A stretch of 64,000 bases of DNA, taken from contig NC_080081.1 of assembly GCF_949987535.1 (NCBI RefSeq), positions 69,399,603 through 69,463,602 of the forward strand, given 5' to 3'. Both the position numbers and the translations under genes were made by a program. The notes beneath the pieces were generated by a model. The model saw nothing but the letters and a program-made list of their open reading frames with translations. It ran no database searches and had not been told where the DNA came from. This DNA is from Balaenoptera acutorostrata (taxonomy: Eukaryota; Chordata; Mammalia; Artiodactyla; Balaenopteridae). How positions within the stretch are numbered: position 1 is the first letter of the stretch; every line of letters begins with the position of its first letter. Below, in pieces: positions 49,601 to 62,089 of the stretch.

Positions 49601-52214
49601 GATGGCTTTAAAAAGAGAATACAAAGTTACAAATAAAAATTAGCTATGTAAGTGAATATTTAGAATGAGAAAGAAAATAATTACAACAAATACTGGAGGC
49701 TTAGAAATGTAGGTTGTTTTTTTCCTGAGGTCTCTTAAGGCAATTGCGTAAAGTGAGATCACAATACAATTCTTGGCAACTCTTATCTCTCACAAGGCCC
49801 TGTGGAGTAAGGGGCCCTGGTGCTGAAGCTTCATTAGCTTGTAGATTACAGTAAAACTACAAGTAAATCTAGGTGCATCAATGATGATGCATATGCTCAA
49901 ACTAATTTCTAATTATTGCCATTTTAAAATTTAATTTCTCAATATACATTTTAAATTTCTTTTTTTAAATGTGCCAATATAGATCAGAAATGTCAGGTAT
50001 GTCTTAAAGAAGTAATAACTTCCTTAAGTTTACCATACCTATAACAAAGCTCTTTGACATCACAAGCATTATATTTAGTATTAATATTAAGCATATATTT
50101 AATATTAAGCATAATATTAATTTTAATTCATTTTAATTAACATTAAAATAATATAATATTAATTATGTCATTTTTATTAGTAGTAAAATACCTAATGTAT
50201 GTTCAACGTTATATTTCAAAGTATTTAAAAGATCTTTGGATATACGTGGAAAAATACCTATTTTCCTCCCCATTAAAAAAAAAAAAAAAAAAAAGGATTA
50301 ATGCTTTCTTGTTTAAGGACTGATGTGCCTGTGTTCAGCTGCTTTAAACTAGCTTTGCCTGAAAGGTATTTTTCATGCGATGAGGAAAAAGATATTTTAA
50401 TGCACTTTGAAATAAAAGTTCTAACCTCTAATAAATACCTAAGCATCTAAGCATTAAAATGAAATCCAATGGTAAATCAAAGCTAAATAAAAATTACATT
50501 TCCTTCAACTTTTTAGCTCCAAGATAGGGTTTTACAAAGTAATATTAAAAAGAAAGTTTAATATACGATGGCTGACAATTTCAAACTAATCCCTACTCTA
50601 CTTTCTTTTTCTTTTCTGAACCACCGAAGCAAAGTCCAATAGACAGCAGAAGATGAATCTCAGGTCCAGTACAAGCTTTTCAAGCCTAATCAAATGGGTG
50701 TAAAAACATACATAAAAAGATGAAAGTGCTTTGCTTTTACATATGGCAAAATAAATCAGCGAAAAGCTGAAAAAAGAAGTGAGATGTTCCATAGGGGCAG
50801 GTTAAGTCTGATGCTAATGCTTACTTAAAATGGTGACAGTCTGGAGTGGTGAAGCCTTGCTGGGCTGCTTTAATTTCTCCCTGGAATAGCTCTCTCCCAA
50901 CCTTCTGCAGCACATCAAAGTCTCAGGAGCTCAATTAAAATTGGATTATATTGAAATGCTCTATCTATGGGAACTGTGTGCTCACTAACACTTTTCTCTC
51001 AGTAATATTCCAGATGACAGTTGCCCATCCCGATTTAAACAGTTGTCATAGAGACGGGGAACTAAAGCAGCAGAAACTAACAATACAAAGGAAAGGTAAG
51101 GGCTAAGATTTCTGTGAATGAGGAGCTTGCTTTTTTTCAGCAACACGGTTTATTACACCAATGACAAAGTACAAGAGACACAAACAGTATTACATTTTGT
51201 GTCTTGCATGTGAATGCAACGATAGCTAACGGTAGCATTACGATTATGTCAAGATATACAGCCAAATGTTTCCTATTTGGGCGTGTTCTGCTTACTAAAA
51301 ATTAAAATCAATTGTTTCTCCCGATGGAAAGCAGCTATCAGACACTATGAGAGTAAAGAGACTGCCTGTGGCCAGCAAGTCTATAAAGTAAAGATGTCAA
51401 TATCTACTTTTTAATTGCAGGTAAACCCAGAAAGAATAATTTCTTGGCTAAAGATTTTTTTTTTTCCTTTCCAACAACACAGTTTTAGAAGTTTAAATTT
51501 GGGGTTGAAATGATAAATTATGACCTGTATGCATGTATGTTTCCAATGCACACCAATTTTTGGTAAATCCGGTTAACTTTAAAAGGGGCCCTATCATTGA
51601 CATTAAAAAAAAAAAAAGTATTTCTAAATTTGATTTTGGAATTTATTTCTGGTTTTAATTAGCAGGTATTCTATAATCTTCTATAATTTCTTTTCCTGAC
51701 ATCAGAGCCTAACAACATGGGTGGAAAACTCTGTCAGCTCCCTAAAAGCCCAAGAATGAAGACAGCTTAAATTTCTGGCAGTTCTAAAGAGCAATGTATT
51801 TGAGAGTGTGAGCTGCTACTAATGATACTATGTTCTCATGTAGATGGCATGTCTCTGGCACTGGGAAAACTCTTAACCTTTCTTGTAATTGGCTTATCGC
51901 AAGTCCTAAGGTTGTTTTTCCAACCATTGTGCAGATCACTGTGGAAATAAACGAACTATTGCTCTTTTATAGAGTACTGTGCCGTTTTTGCTTTTAAGAT
52001 CTCAATACCTGGGGTTCTTTTTCTCTTGGGAAGACTCTGTTAGGATTTTGAAGTGGCAACAAGGCAGAGTGCACAAAGTGCAGGCCAAGAGGGAAGGAAA
52101 CAAAAATGTGTCAGAAAATCTAAAAACCGCACAGATCAAAATTTGTCAAAACAAGGCCCTGGTTTAAACCAACAAGAAAAGGCCCCTAAAGCTTGGGACT
52201 TGACAAAGCACAGA

Positions 52215-52216
52215 CT

Positions 52217-52246
<30 letters not shown>
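52215..52246. repeat. (TTTA)8 simple repeat
   Basis: Eight nearly perfect TTTA units. Confidence 0.95.
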
Positions 52247-52247
<1 letters not shown>

Positions 52248-52286
52248 GCCCAGCTGTAGAAAACACCATCTAATGAACCTGTCTGG

Positions 52287-52347
52287 GGCGGCTGTCCCCA
52301 TCCTGTCAGGCATGTCAGGAAATGACAAGCACTGGGGACAGGCCGCC
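52287..52347. other. GC-rich quasi-palindrome
   Basis: ggcggctgtcccc (52287-52299) pairs with ggggacaggccgcc (52334-52347) over 13 bp with one bulged G. The 34 nt between the arms contain cctgtcagg, atgtcagg and aaatgacaag, i.e. repeated TGTCA/TGACA cores. Confidence 0.85.
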
Positions 52348-52882
52348 GCCAGTCATAGACAGGCCTGCCAGCTGGAGAGTTCAGCCCCAATCTAATCACA
52401 CCACCAGAAAATAACTTTCACGCTTTCAGCTTGACAGGATGGACTCGAGGAAAAAAAATTAGGGTTGGAAACAATGCTTTTTGTTTCAATTACATATCAT
52501 TTTTACACAGTAATTAAAAGGAATCTACTGACACACACAATCCACGTTACTTCATATTAATGCAACAAAACGTAAATGTCATTATTAGAAACAGATATAA
52601 AGGTTACTTTGATGATATGGACACAGAAAAGGGAAGTAAGACCACCTCTGTCTCTTTCCATACATATGCTGTATCATATTGGAAATTTAACATTGTTACC
52701 AGTTCAGTTTATTGCTATGATAATTGGTTATCTTCAAAGAATTTTCTTATAAAGATCACCAGGTAACAGTGGTACTGATTTTATTTCTTGTGTTTTGAAA
52801 ACCAGTATGTATGAAGAGAGTAATAGGATAAAACTAGTATTTTCACATGGCATATTTACTGCGTTTGTGATGTCGGGAAAAA

Positions 52883-53022
52883 GTGTCATTATGAACAAAC
52901 ACAATCCAGTGAAGACATTACGACTTGGATTGTGTTTATATTATACAACTTGACACAAGGGACTAAAAAGTGAAGTATTGTGATAAAAATCACAATCTGA
53001 TTAATTTCTGTGAATCAGATTG
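52883..53022. other. Cluster of three inverted repeats
   Basis: Arm pairs: aaacacaatcca/tggattgtgttt (52897-52908 and 52926-52937, perfect 12 bp), with an outer gtgtca/tgacac pair; ttgtgat/atcacaa (52978-52984 and 52989-52995); caatctgatt/aatcagattg (52993-53002 and 53013-53022, perfect 10 bp). Confidence 0.85.
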
Positions 53023-53454
53023 TTGTTTCAGCATCAGGTAGATCATCATAGAAGTAAGCTCAGTTTACACGTAACTAAAGTTACATGTAATATGTGTAGG
53101 TCAACACTTTGTTCATGACATGACCACATATAAATAAATGATCATATACAAAATATACCTACACTCAGTAGTGGTTTTCAGTCACATTTTCCATAGGGTA
53201 ACTGCAAGCATTGGCACCAAAACAAAAAAGTCAAATACAAGGCCCTGTGTGTGTTTGTGCGTATATAAATGCACAGAACAGGTTGAAAGTGTTATTCATT
53301 CTGATTGCTAAAAGTAGACTCCCACTGCCACTTATTTTTAAAGTCATGAGTCACAAGATTCAATTTAATGGTAGTAAAATTACACTAAATATTAATATAT
53401 TTGAAATATATTACTGAAAATGTCACTTCTGAAAATATGGAGTTGGCATCTATT

Positions 53455-53640
53455 AAGGGCCATTCACTAGTCTGGCCAACTCGGTTAACTTAAGCAACCT
53501 CTCTGAGCCAGTTTCCTCATCCATAAAATGGTGAAAATGATGTCTGCTTCACAGGATTGTTGTGGATTAGATAGTGGGCATAGGGTATCTAGCACAATGC
53601 CTCCAACACATGATTAACAAAGTTACTACCATATTTCACT
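53455..53640 (+). repeat. MIR
   Basis: 'cctctctgagccagtttcct', 'catccataaaatggtgaaaa' and 'tctagcacaatgcctccaac'. Confidence 0.85.
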
Positions 53641-54899
53641 TAAGAGAATCCAAAGCGCAAACCATTCAAAATTGGGTTTTACCCCCTAAAAATAATACTC
53701 CCTCTGGAGAGCATATGGGGCTGGATATTGCTTCTACTGTATAAAGGACAAGTTTTTCATAATAACCCAATCACACTGAAACCACAGTAAGTAAACAGAA
53801 TGCAGTACCCAAGATGGGAATATATCCAAACTATGGTTATCACCCTTACTCTCCCAAAAAGGACCATAATAACCTCAATGAATACAGGAGAATAGGACTT
53901 ACTGATAGCTTCGCCGTCCTGATAATTGAGGTGAAGTGGACATGCATTTAAAATTTCATATTTTCTTATACAAAATACAAGTTTCTAACATATAATGATT
54001 TTACTCAAGCTTTCATGTATAATTTTGTCATTAGTTTGCTCAGTACTGCTTTCCTGCTGCATTATTTAATTCCTTTCAGTCATGTAGGAGAGTAAGGAGA
54101 GCTATGGCCTACTGACCTCAATTTTCACTTAAAGAAACAAATTTCTTTTTTGCAAACTAAGACAATTTTTCTCCTGTCAACCTTGTTTTAAAATATTAAC
54201 CTTATTCCCATTACAGTAAATATTCATATTTATCATCCAGATTTGCTTACAATTGCAACTTTAATCAAGTTATGAAATTGCTTCTGTCCTTAGTTTACCT
54301 ATCTCAAAGAAAAGATGAAAAATAAATATTTTCAATGAATTATCTTTGTTATTGTGTAAATGCACTTAAAAAATCTTCTTTATTTCTGTTTGGCATCAAC
54401 TAACATCTGGAAAGAGAACAAAACAAGGCAAATAAGAGTCTGATTATAGGTTTTCTTGATGATAACTAGATACACTGTTTCTGGAAATCTATGGCCTGCC
54501 CTTCTGTTAAAAGCCATCATAATGGATGTACTTATTCTTGGAGTAAAATTGTTGGATATATGAAAGACTAAAAATTCGGTAGGAAGTCTAATTGAACATG
54601 ATCGAATTACTATAATGCATCCATAAAAATAACGTGGAATTCCTAGGGAAAGAGAGAAGAAAACAGAACCATGGTAGAGTACAATTTGTATCTGTAATGT
54701 TTTCTTTCATAAAAATGATTAGAAGCAAGTATGGCAGAATTTTACAGTATGTTAAAGTTAGGCATTAGATACATGGCATTGGTTATATTACTCTGATTTT
54801 TTCTGTTGATGCATTTCATAATAAGATAATTTAAAATATTAACAAAACAACATTAAAAGTACTGAATGCATGTTTTCTTATCTATCTCTCTATAGGTTT

Positions 54900-55080
54900 A
54901 CCAAACATTTTCACATGTTCAACTTTATTTGATCATCACAAAATTGCTGTGTGATGGGTAGGGGCAAAATTTTTATTCCCATTTTACCTGTGAGATGGAA
55001 AAGACATTAATGATGTTAGCTTATTTCCATCAAGGTAAAAAAAAACCTGAACGCTGGTGGACCTGACCTAGAGCCTCAGA
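54900..55080 (-). repeat. MIR, minus orientation
   Basis: 'atttgatcatcacaaaattg' and 'attcccattttacctgtgag' in reverse MIR order. Confidence 0.65.
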
Positions 55081-55370
55081 GTTTCCATATAGTGTACACT
55101 TTCCCATAAATATGGGCCAGTTTTCTCAAATTTATTTCAGTAATACAGTAATACTTGCAATGATTTCTATAATCATTTAATGCATATCTTGGTAAACATT
55201 CAATGATTTGATATATAAGGCACTAAAGCAAAGCAACTATATTAAGCAATAACATTTAATAGGCTTGGATAATAACTCATTTCTGATAAGCATTAATTTG
55301 CCTTAAATATTTTCTGAAACACAGTAGGACACCAAAAAGTAAAGAGTAATTAATAAATTTTTTGATTCAG

Positions 55371-55760
55371 GGACTTTCCTGGTGGCACAGTGGTTAAGAA
55401 TCCGCCTGCCAATGCAGGGGACATGGGTTTGAGCCCTGGTCCGGGAAGATCCCACATGCCGTGGAGCAACTAAGCCTGTGTGCCACAACTACTGAGCCTG
55501 TGCTCTAGTGCCCGAGAGCCACAACTACTGAGCCTGCGTGCTGCAACTACTGAGCCCGCGTGCTGCAACTACTGAAGCCCTCACGCCTAGAGCCCGTGCT
55601 CCGCAACAAGAGAAGCCACCGCAATGAGAAGCCTGTGTACCGCAACGAAGAGTAGCCCCCGCTTGCTACAGCTAGAGAAAGCCCGCACGCAGCACCGAAG
55701 ACCCAACACAGCCAATAAATAACTAAATAAATAAATACGTAAATACATAAATAAATAAAT
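55371..55760 (+). mobile_element. CHR-2 SINE, extended body
   Basis: Head 'ggactttcctggtggcacag'. The body holds four 'caactactga' units (about 55485-55577) where other copies have two or three. Flanks aaattttttgattcag and aaatttggtgattcag form a 16 bp duplication with two mismatches. Confidence 0.93.
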
Positions 55761-56229
55761 AAATTTGGTGATTCAGCATAATTCTAAATAAATGACATCA
55801 ATTTTAGTTCTCTATGTAAAAAAAAAAAAAAAGGGTCCACATCAAGGATCAGAATACACTGTGCCCTACCTCTATAATGCCGTCTAGATAAAAGCCTCCT
55901 AATCATTCATCCAGGCAGTCTGTTCTCAAAACAGTACCTTGCCTGCTGATTAGGAACATCCAGATAAGTGCCTACAGTTTCAACTCTTCAACATTGTGTA
56001 AACAAACCTTTATTGGGAAGAGAGTTGCTTTATACTTTTCCACGATATAGAAATCAATAAGTTTAATTATAAAATTCACATTTACATGCACTAATTAATG
56101 TTATTTTTAATAATATAAAAATAAAATCCAAGTGATGTATTATGGCATTTGTGTTTCCCTTGGAAAATAGTTAGCTTTATTGGGTTTGCTGGCTAAGAAT
56201 GACAAACTCAATGTTGAAATAAAGGAATT

Positions 56230-56453
56230 CAGGGACTTCCCTGGTGGTCCAGGGGCTAAGACTCCACACTCCCAATGCAGGGGGCCCGGGTTCAATCCCT
56301 GGTCGGGGAACTGGATCCCACCTGCTGCAACTAAGAGCCCACATGCCGCAACTAAAAGATCCCACACACCTCAACGAAGATTCCACGTACAGCAACTAAG
56401 ACCCGGCACAGCCAAACATATAAATAAATAAACAAAATATTTTTTAAAAAAAG
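56230..56453 (+). mobile_element. CHR-1-type SINE
   Basis: Different head: 'cctggtggtccaggggctaa', then 'gggttcaatccctggtcggg' (B box variant GGTTCAATCCC). Exact duplication aaaggaatt at 56221-56229 and 56454-56462. Confidence 0.92.
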
Positions 56454-57479
56454 AAAGGAATTTTAAAATGACAATATTGTTCAATGACATAGACGTTGAT
56501 ACAGAATTTACTCTAACTGGACTAAATAATCTATGAATTTAATATGTTGAGGATGGTCCCATAAATGGAGTTTATAGGAAACACTGCTAGGCACTTGGGG
56601 GAGTGGAAGAAAGAGAGTCATAGGAGATGGGATAAGGGAAGGGCTTTGGGGGCACTCCCTGTACCCTTTTCCTCACTCACATTACATTGCTCATTGCTGA
56701 CTAGTTGTTTGGACCAGAGCCAAAGGATTTGACTTGTTCCTTTGGAGCATAGTCAAAAAGAGAAGGCTCTTTCTTTCTTTTTTAACCTCTAGCACAGTTC
56801 TTCCTTATGGATTCTGAGTTGGCTGCAACTGTGGTGTAGGCTGGGAGGGAGCAAGTGAGGCTCTGCAGTCTCCTCTCTGCAATGCCCCAAGGAAAGAGTG
56901 TTTCACCAGAGACATCCTACCAAGGTTCATTTGGGTTATTACCACTCTTTTAGGAATGAGCACAGCAACAGAGCATTCAGGAAAAAATGAAACAATGAAT
57001 ATTAAAACATTACCATGGAATGTGATGAAAACAGACTGGCAATTTAAGTTCTTAGTTGTTTTTTTTTTTTTTTAAATTGGTATATAGTTGCTTTATTAAG
57101 TTCTTAGTTTTAAATGTTTTCATCTATCAAAAAAGAAAAAGAAAATGCATGAATCAAGCATTCATTTTAATCTTAAAAAAGAACATATCAAAGGAAACAA
57201 GCAGAAAGAAGGAAACATAGTTAAAATAAAAATAAAATCTTTGGAAAGTTAAAAAGTAAAAATTTTGAAAGTCTAAAAAATGGTTCTTTGCAAAGACAAG
57301 TAAAAAAAAAATAAATCACTTGGTAAGTATCTTTAAAATAGAGGAAAAAAAAGAGTATACAAATCTAAAAAGTAGGGCTGTAACAATGGATATAGAAAGA
57401 TGCTTAAAATTAGAAATGAATACTCTGAAAAACTGTTATGTATTTTAAAATAATTTCTATTTTACAATGTTAAGCAGCT

Positions 57480-58540
57480 CCCAGGAGAGACAAGTATTGC
57501 TTAGATAGTAACTAATTGGGTGTCCTGGAGAGATCTCTTCCACCACAGAGTTCCCACTTCAAGCTACTGTCTCTCAAATCTGAGGGTCCAGCCCAGACCT
57601 CCCACAAGTCACAGACCCATTGCCCACTGTCCCCTAGACCTCTTCAGCTGAATGTCTCACAGGAAACTCAATGTAATATGTACAAAATGAAACTTATGTT
57701 TTCCTTAAAACTTGCTCTTCTTTCTTAAGGAAAGTAAACTTAAGTGCTCAGTCATTCTGAGGTCAGACAGAAATGAGTGTGAAAATTAACTTTGCACTTT
57801 ATGAGTTATGTGATTACATGCAAAGTACCTACATTCTTGAAGGCACGTGCTTCTCGTCTATAAAATAGTAGAGACATTATGATGATTAAATAAACAATGA
57901 CTAGGAAGGCCTCTAGCACAGTGCGTTTGTGTAACATAATTATTCAGAAAATGTGGTAACTATTATAGTGGTAAAGTTCCTATTATTATCTTAATGAATG
58001 GCACCATTATTCATGAAATAAAGCTGAAAATCTGGGACTTATCTATAAACATTTTTGTTACTTCAGTTCCTATCTCCAACTGATGACTAAATCTTGTTGA
58101 TTCTAGCTCCAAAATATTTCTCAAATCTGCCCTTTCCCCTCCATTGCCAGCGCTAAAGTCCTCACTTGGCCTACCGCAAATCTCTTAACTGGGTCTCTAA
58201 TGGGTTCTTATCCAGCCTTAGCAATGCCCTGGCCTCCAGACTCTCCTGGCCCCCAGCCCCCAGCACCTGAGAGCTCCACTGCTGCTGGATGTCAGCTTCC
58301 ATCTCCAGGTTCCCCCCAGGCCACTGTCCCCCACACTCCGCCGAAGCTCTGTGTTCTCAGAACCCCCGTGCATTTTGCGCCCCACTCCCCATGCTTCTGC
58401 ACTCCGCTCCTTCGATCTGTATGGAATGTCCTGCTCCCTCTGTCTGACCTCCTGCCCACTGGCTCCCATCTGAGAATCCTCCTGTTATCCTCAGAATTTA
58501 GTTGGGTGTTCCTTCTTTCCCCCCGTATAGGATTACTGAG
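57480..58540 (+). repeat. Long L2 relic split by MIR
   Basis: 'gtgtcctggagagatctctt', 'acctcttcagctgaatgtct' and 'cacaggaaactcaatg' up to about 57730. It resumes at 58055 with 'aaatcttgttgattctagct', 'ccaaaatatttctcaaatct', 'aactgggtctctaatgggtt' and 'atggaatgtcctgctccctc'. The 138-codon proline-rich frame at 58200-58616 is L2 sequence. Confidence 0.8.
57775..57970 (+). repeat. MIR inside L2
   Basis: 'gagttatgtgattacatgca', 'cttctcgtctataaaatagt' and 'cctctagcacagtgcgtttg'. Confidence 0.7.
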
Positions 58541-58689
58541 GGAAGGAAGCAACAAAATGGTTAAAAAGGGGAGACTTTTTGGAGTGTTATGTCCCAAACA
58601 TCCCCCTTTTCTCTGAGAAAATTTTCCATATTCTCAGGGGTGTACCCTGTACATTATGTGTATGTTTGCACCCACTTTTCCCCAATCAC

Positions 58690-59100
58690 AGCTGAGTAAG
58701 ACCAGAGTGAACACCTGTTGCAGGTGCTAGCCAATCAGATTCCCTCTCCTTGAAATTTGAAACTGGAATTTTAGTTGGTATTGGAGCAGCGATAAATTGT
58801 AGGGAGCCAGAATGGCTACTCCTGGGTTTTGAGCAGGGAGATTCAGGGAAGTCTAATCTGTGGAGAGAAACAACAGTGAAGCAGAAGCAGAGTCAAGAGA
58901 CCATACGGCCAAGAAAGGAAGAATTCTAGACGCTCCAATTCTAGAAATTTAGGTTTTCCAATTCTCAGTTCCAGCTGTACTTGCCATTGGATTGTATGAA
59001 CCACCCCAACTACTTAAAATAAATGATCTTTTAGATTAAGCTAGTTTGAGTTCTATTTCTTGCAGCCAAGTGATTCCTGAAACTTCATACTTGTGATAAT
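58690..59100 (+). repeat. MLT1-like LTR relic
   Basis: 'tgctagccaatcagattccc' and 'ggagccagaatggctactcc', then the end 'ttagattaagctagtttgag', 'tctatttcttgcagccaag' and 'tgattcctga'. Confidence 0.6.
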
Positions 59101-60444
59101 AGTGGAATCGAGATTAGAACTTGCGGGTGGCACTTGGCTGCTTAAATCCTATCATATTCTATAGGATTCTTGACTAAAAAATACACAACAAATAATAATA
59201 ATCAGATGCAAAATTAAGAACTTTAAAATAATTAATGGCGGATACTATCCTCTCTTACTGCAAGGCTATTCTGGCAAGAGTTGGACTGAAGAATTTAAGT
59301 GGATCTGAAGCCAAAGCAAGGCTTCCACCACCCAGCTGAGGTATAAATACCTGGATAACTCCGGAGGCGGGGGGGAAATGGCTGGGCTTCACAAGGGACC
59401 TAACTCAATTCGATGATTCTACCGAACAAGACAGAAGAAAACAGGCTGCCTAGTCTACCTTGAGGGATCAGTTCTGTCCAGATGTGTTTACCTCATAGGA
59501 ACAGTGACAATTTAACAGTATACTGACCCTACCAATAGTGAATTTTTATGGGCCAACAAATACACTGCAGATTCTGGAAAATCAGAGTAGAAATTCCTTT
59601 CCCATGAGAAGAGCAAGCAGCAGTAGTTTCTTCTCTATGGACACAGCAGAGTTGTGAGGAAATAAACAAAAGGATCTCTCCTCAACAGAAGTCTCATCAG
59701 TAAAAATTATCCAGAAAGAAAAAGTTGGGTTTATGGTATAGTCATAAATAAAGCATGAGTTTCAAGAGCAATCTCTCCAACTGAAGCAATAAAAACACTT
59801 AGAAACCTCCAATGGGCTTTACCCTGGTTTAAAGGAAAGTCGTAAGAAGAGAGAAGACCGTGTTCTTCTCCCCTGTGGGGTCAGGAAGGAAAGAAAATCT
59901 GGGCAAAAGCAACGTATACTAGCACTGGAAAAGGGGGAGCCAATTCCTGGATAACCTGGAGCTGTCAGGAAAAAAGAGGCAGCTGGTCATTTGGCTGGTG
60001 TCCCTGAGAGTCTTGTTGTCAGGATGCCCCAGGTTTACTGGCATCTGTGCTCTTCTAAGCCCGGATACTCTTACCTACTCCTCATTACCGTCACCACTGG
60101 CACACCTTCCCTCCCGAACTCTCTCAGGCCCTTATTCTATTACATGTCCCTGTCCTCAGCGCCACCAGAGCCGCAAGGAAGAACCATTCCAATCTGTCTG
60201 GCACAGGATAGACACGGTGCCTGATGCATTTTCACCACTGGAGTGTTGTCCACAGTGATTTTACCACGGAAGCACTGTTCTGCATGGCAACTGTATCACT
60301 ACGAGGCACCTGAGGCTTGCCTTCCATCTAAACAAATCATCAGATTATGTTAGGCCCCCTAAAGCACACTGACTCTTGTCTACGTTATACTGACTGCTAT
60401 TTTCAGCCTTTTGCTGAAGTTATTTTTTAAAAATTAATGAACCT

Positions 60445-60790
60445 GGTCTCCCCTGGTGGAGCAGTGGCTGGGAGTGCGCCTGCCAATGTGGGGGACACGG
60501 GTTCCATCGCTGGTCTGGGGGGATCCCACGTGCCGCGGGGCGGCTGAGCTCGTGCCCCACGGCTACTGGGCCTGCGCTCTGGAGCCCGCGAGCTGCAACT
60601 GCTGGGGCCCGCGTGTCTGGAGCCAGTACTCCGCAGCGGGAGAGGCCGTGGCGGTGAGAGGCCCGGGCACCGCAATGAAGACTAGGCCCCCACCCAACCC
60701 CGCGCACCGCGGCTGGAGGGGGCCCGCGCGCAGCCACGAGGACCCAACGCAGCCAAAAATAAATAAATTAAATAAATAAATTTTTAAAAA
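60445..60790 (+). mobile_element. CHR-2 SINE, unusually GC/CpG-rich
   Basis: Head 'gtctcccctggtggagcagt', divergent 'gctgggagtgcgcctgccaa'. Flanked by aatgaacct (60436-60444 and 60794-60802). Much of the AACTACTG-type body is replaced by G/C variants. Confidence 0.9.
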
Positions 60791-61829
60791 ATGAATGAAC
60801 CTAATATTTCATTCACGAATGCCTAGTAAATAAAAAGTTAAATGAGATAATATCCTTATCAAAAGCATTACTATATAAATATTTGGGGATGTCAATGTGA
60901 TAAGCACTATATAAAGCCAATTAAAGACACCTGAATGATCCTACCTTTAAAAAACTATAAATTGAAATATGAAATTAGAATAAACTCACAGGTGCACACA
61001 GTTGACTAAAACTAAAATCCTAGCTTATCTGATACTAAGGAGTGTCATTTTGTGCACTAGGAAGTAGGCTAAAATTTTGAAATTTGTGTAATGTGAAACT
61101 ATGAGAAAATGTCTCCATTTCCCCCCAGAAAAGATTGGATTCAAAAACAGTTTATAAGAAGAGAAGACAAAAAGAAGCCTTAATAGATTAAGGGAAGTTT
61201 GAATTTTAAAAGAAAGAAAGAAAAAGAAATCTAGGTATAACAGGTTAAAAGGCAGATTGAAAGGCTAAGTTGTCCTGGTCAATTTGTTGATGTTTACTTC
61301 TCATCTCCACAATCGAGTATCGAAACCTGCTAAATGTAAAGGTGAGAGAGGAGCTAATTCTGCTTCTTTTGTCATCTTCTATGCTTGATTTGGGCCAATG
61401 GTTGCTGAAGAATTGCTCTCTTACAGTCATGCGAGGGGCAACATGTGCAGTGGAAAGGGTCAGGCTCTATGAGCTAGGCCACAACATTCCTCCCCAAAAT
61501 GTAGGATACAGCAGGCATTCTCCCTGACCCAAATTATATTAATAATTGCAATCATGTGACTAGTGCTAATGAGCAGGGAAACCATGTGTACTCACCCTGA
61601 CTGGGCATTTGTGCGCGAAAATAGTATGTTGTTTTCATTCCTCTCATAAAACTGCAGGGGTGTGCTTTCTGTAAGTTTAATAAGTAATACCATTCTACCC
61701 ATCACCTGGCATAATTATGACTAATGCTTCCTGCCTTCCCTAAATTGAGGCAACTGGATAAACACAGGAATCAGAGTTAAGAATGCCTGTCGTGTAACAT
61801 CTCTCTCACTAAGACAAGGGCATGTACAG

Positions 61830-62035
61830 CCTCGTGGCACAGTGGAAAAGCACAGGCTTGGGCATTAAATAAACTTCAGTTCCTCTTCCAGCTCTGTCAC
61901 TTCACTGCTTTTGTGCTTTGGAGAAAGTAATTTTGACTCTCAGCGTCTGTTTCCACGTTTGTAAAATGGGGATAAAAAATACCGATATTTTAGGGTTGTT
62001 ATGAGGAATACATAAATATAATAAAGTGCTCTATG
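61830..62035 (+). repeat. MIR
   Basis: 'tggaaaagcacaggcttggg', 'ttgtaaaatggggataaaaa' and 'tttagggttgttatgaggaa'. Confidence 0.9.
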
Positions 62036-62089
62036 TTTCTCTCTTTCCTTATCTCCCTATTACCATAAATATAACTGTAAGGGAATGTT

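Larger units (their letters stand above)
50820..53200. promoter_or_regulatory. Repeat-poor block, candidate conserved noncoding elements
   Basis: About 2.4 kb without any SINE, LINE or LTR I can recognise, apart from a (TTTA)8 run at 52215-52246. Complex sub-blocks at 50820-51100, 51120-51420, 52260-52450 and 52780-53050 stand out from the AT-rich surroundings. The location inside NBEA suggests regulatory elements of the hosted MAB21L1 gene, as inference only. Confidence 0.35.

Noticed and set aside
57055..57110. T-run followed by taaattggtatatagttgct
   Set aside because: It resembles the start of a reverse L1 3' end but is only about 35 bp, too short to support as an element.
58200..58616. 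138-codon open frame, proline- and serine-rich
   Set aside because: It lies within L2 sequence readable on both sides. It has no recognised domain, and its composition follows C-rich L2 text.
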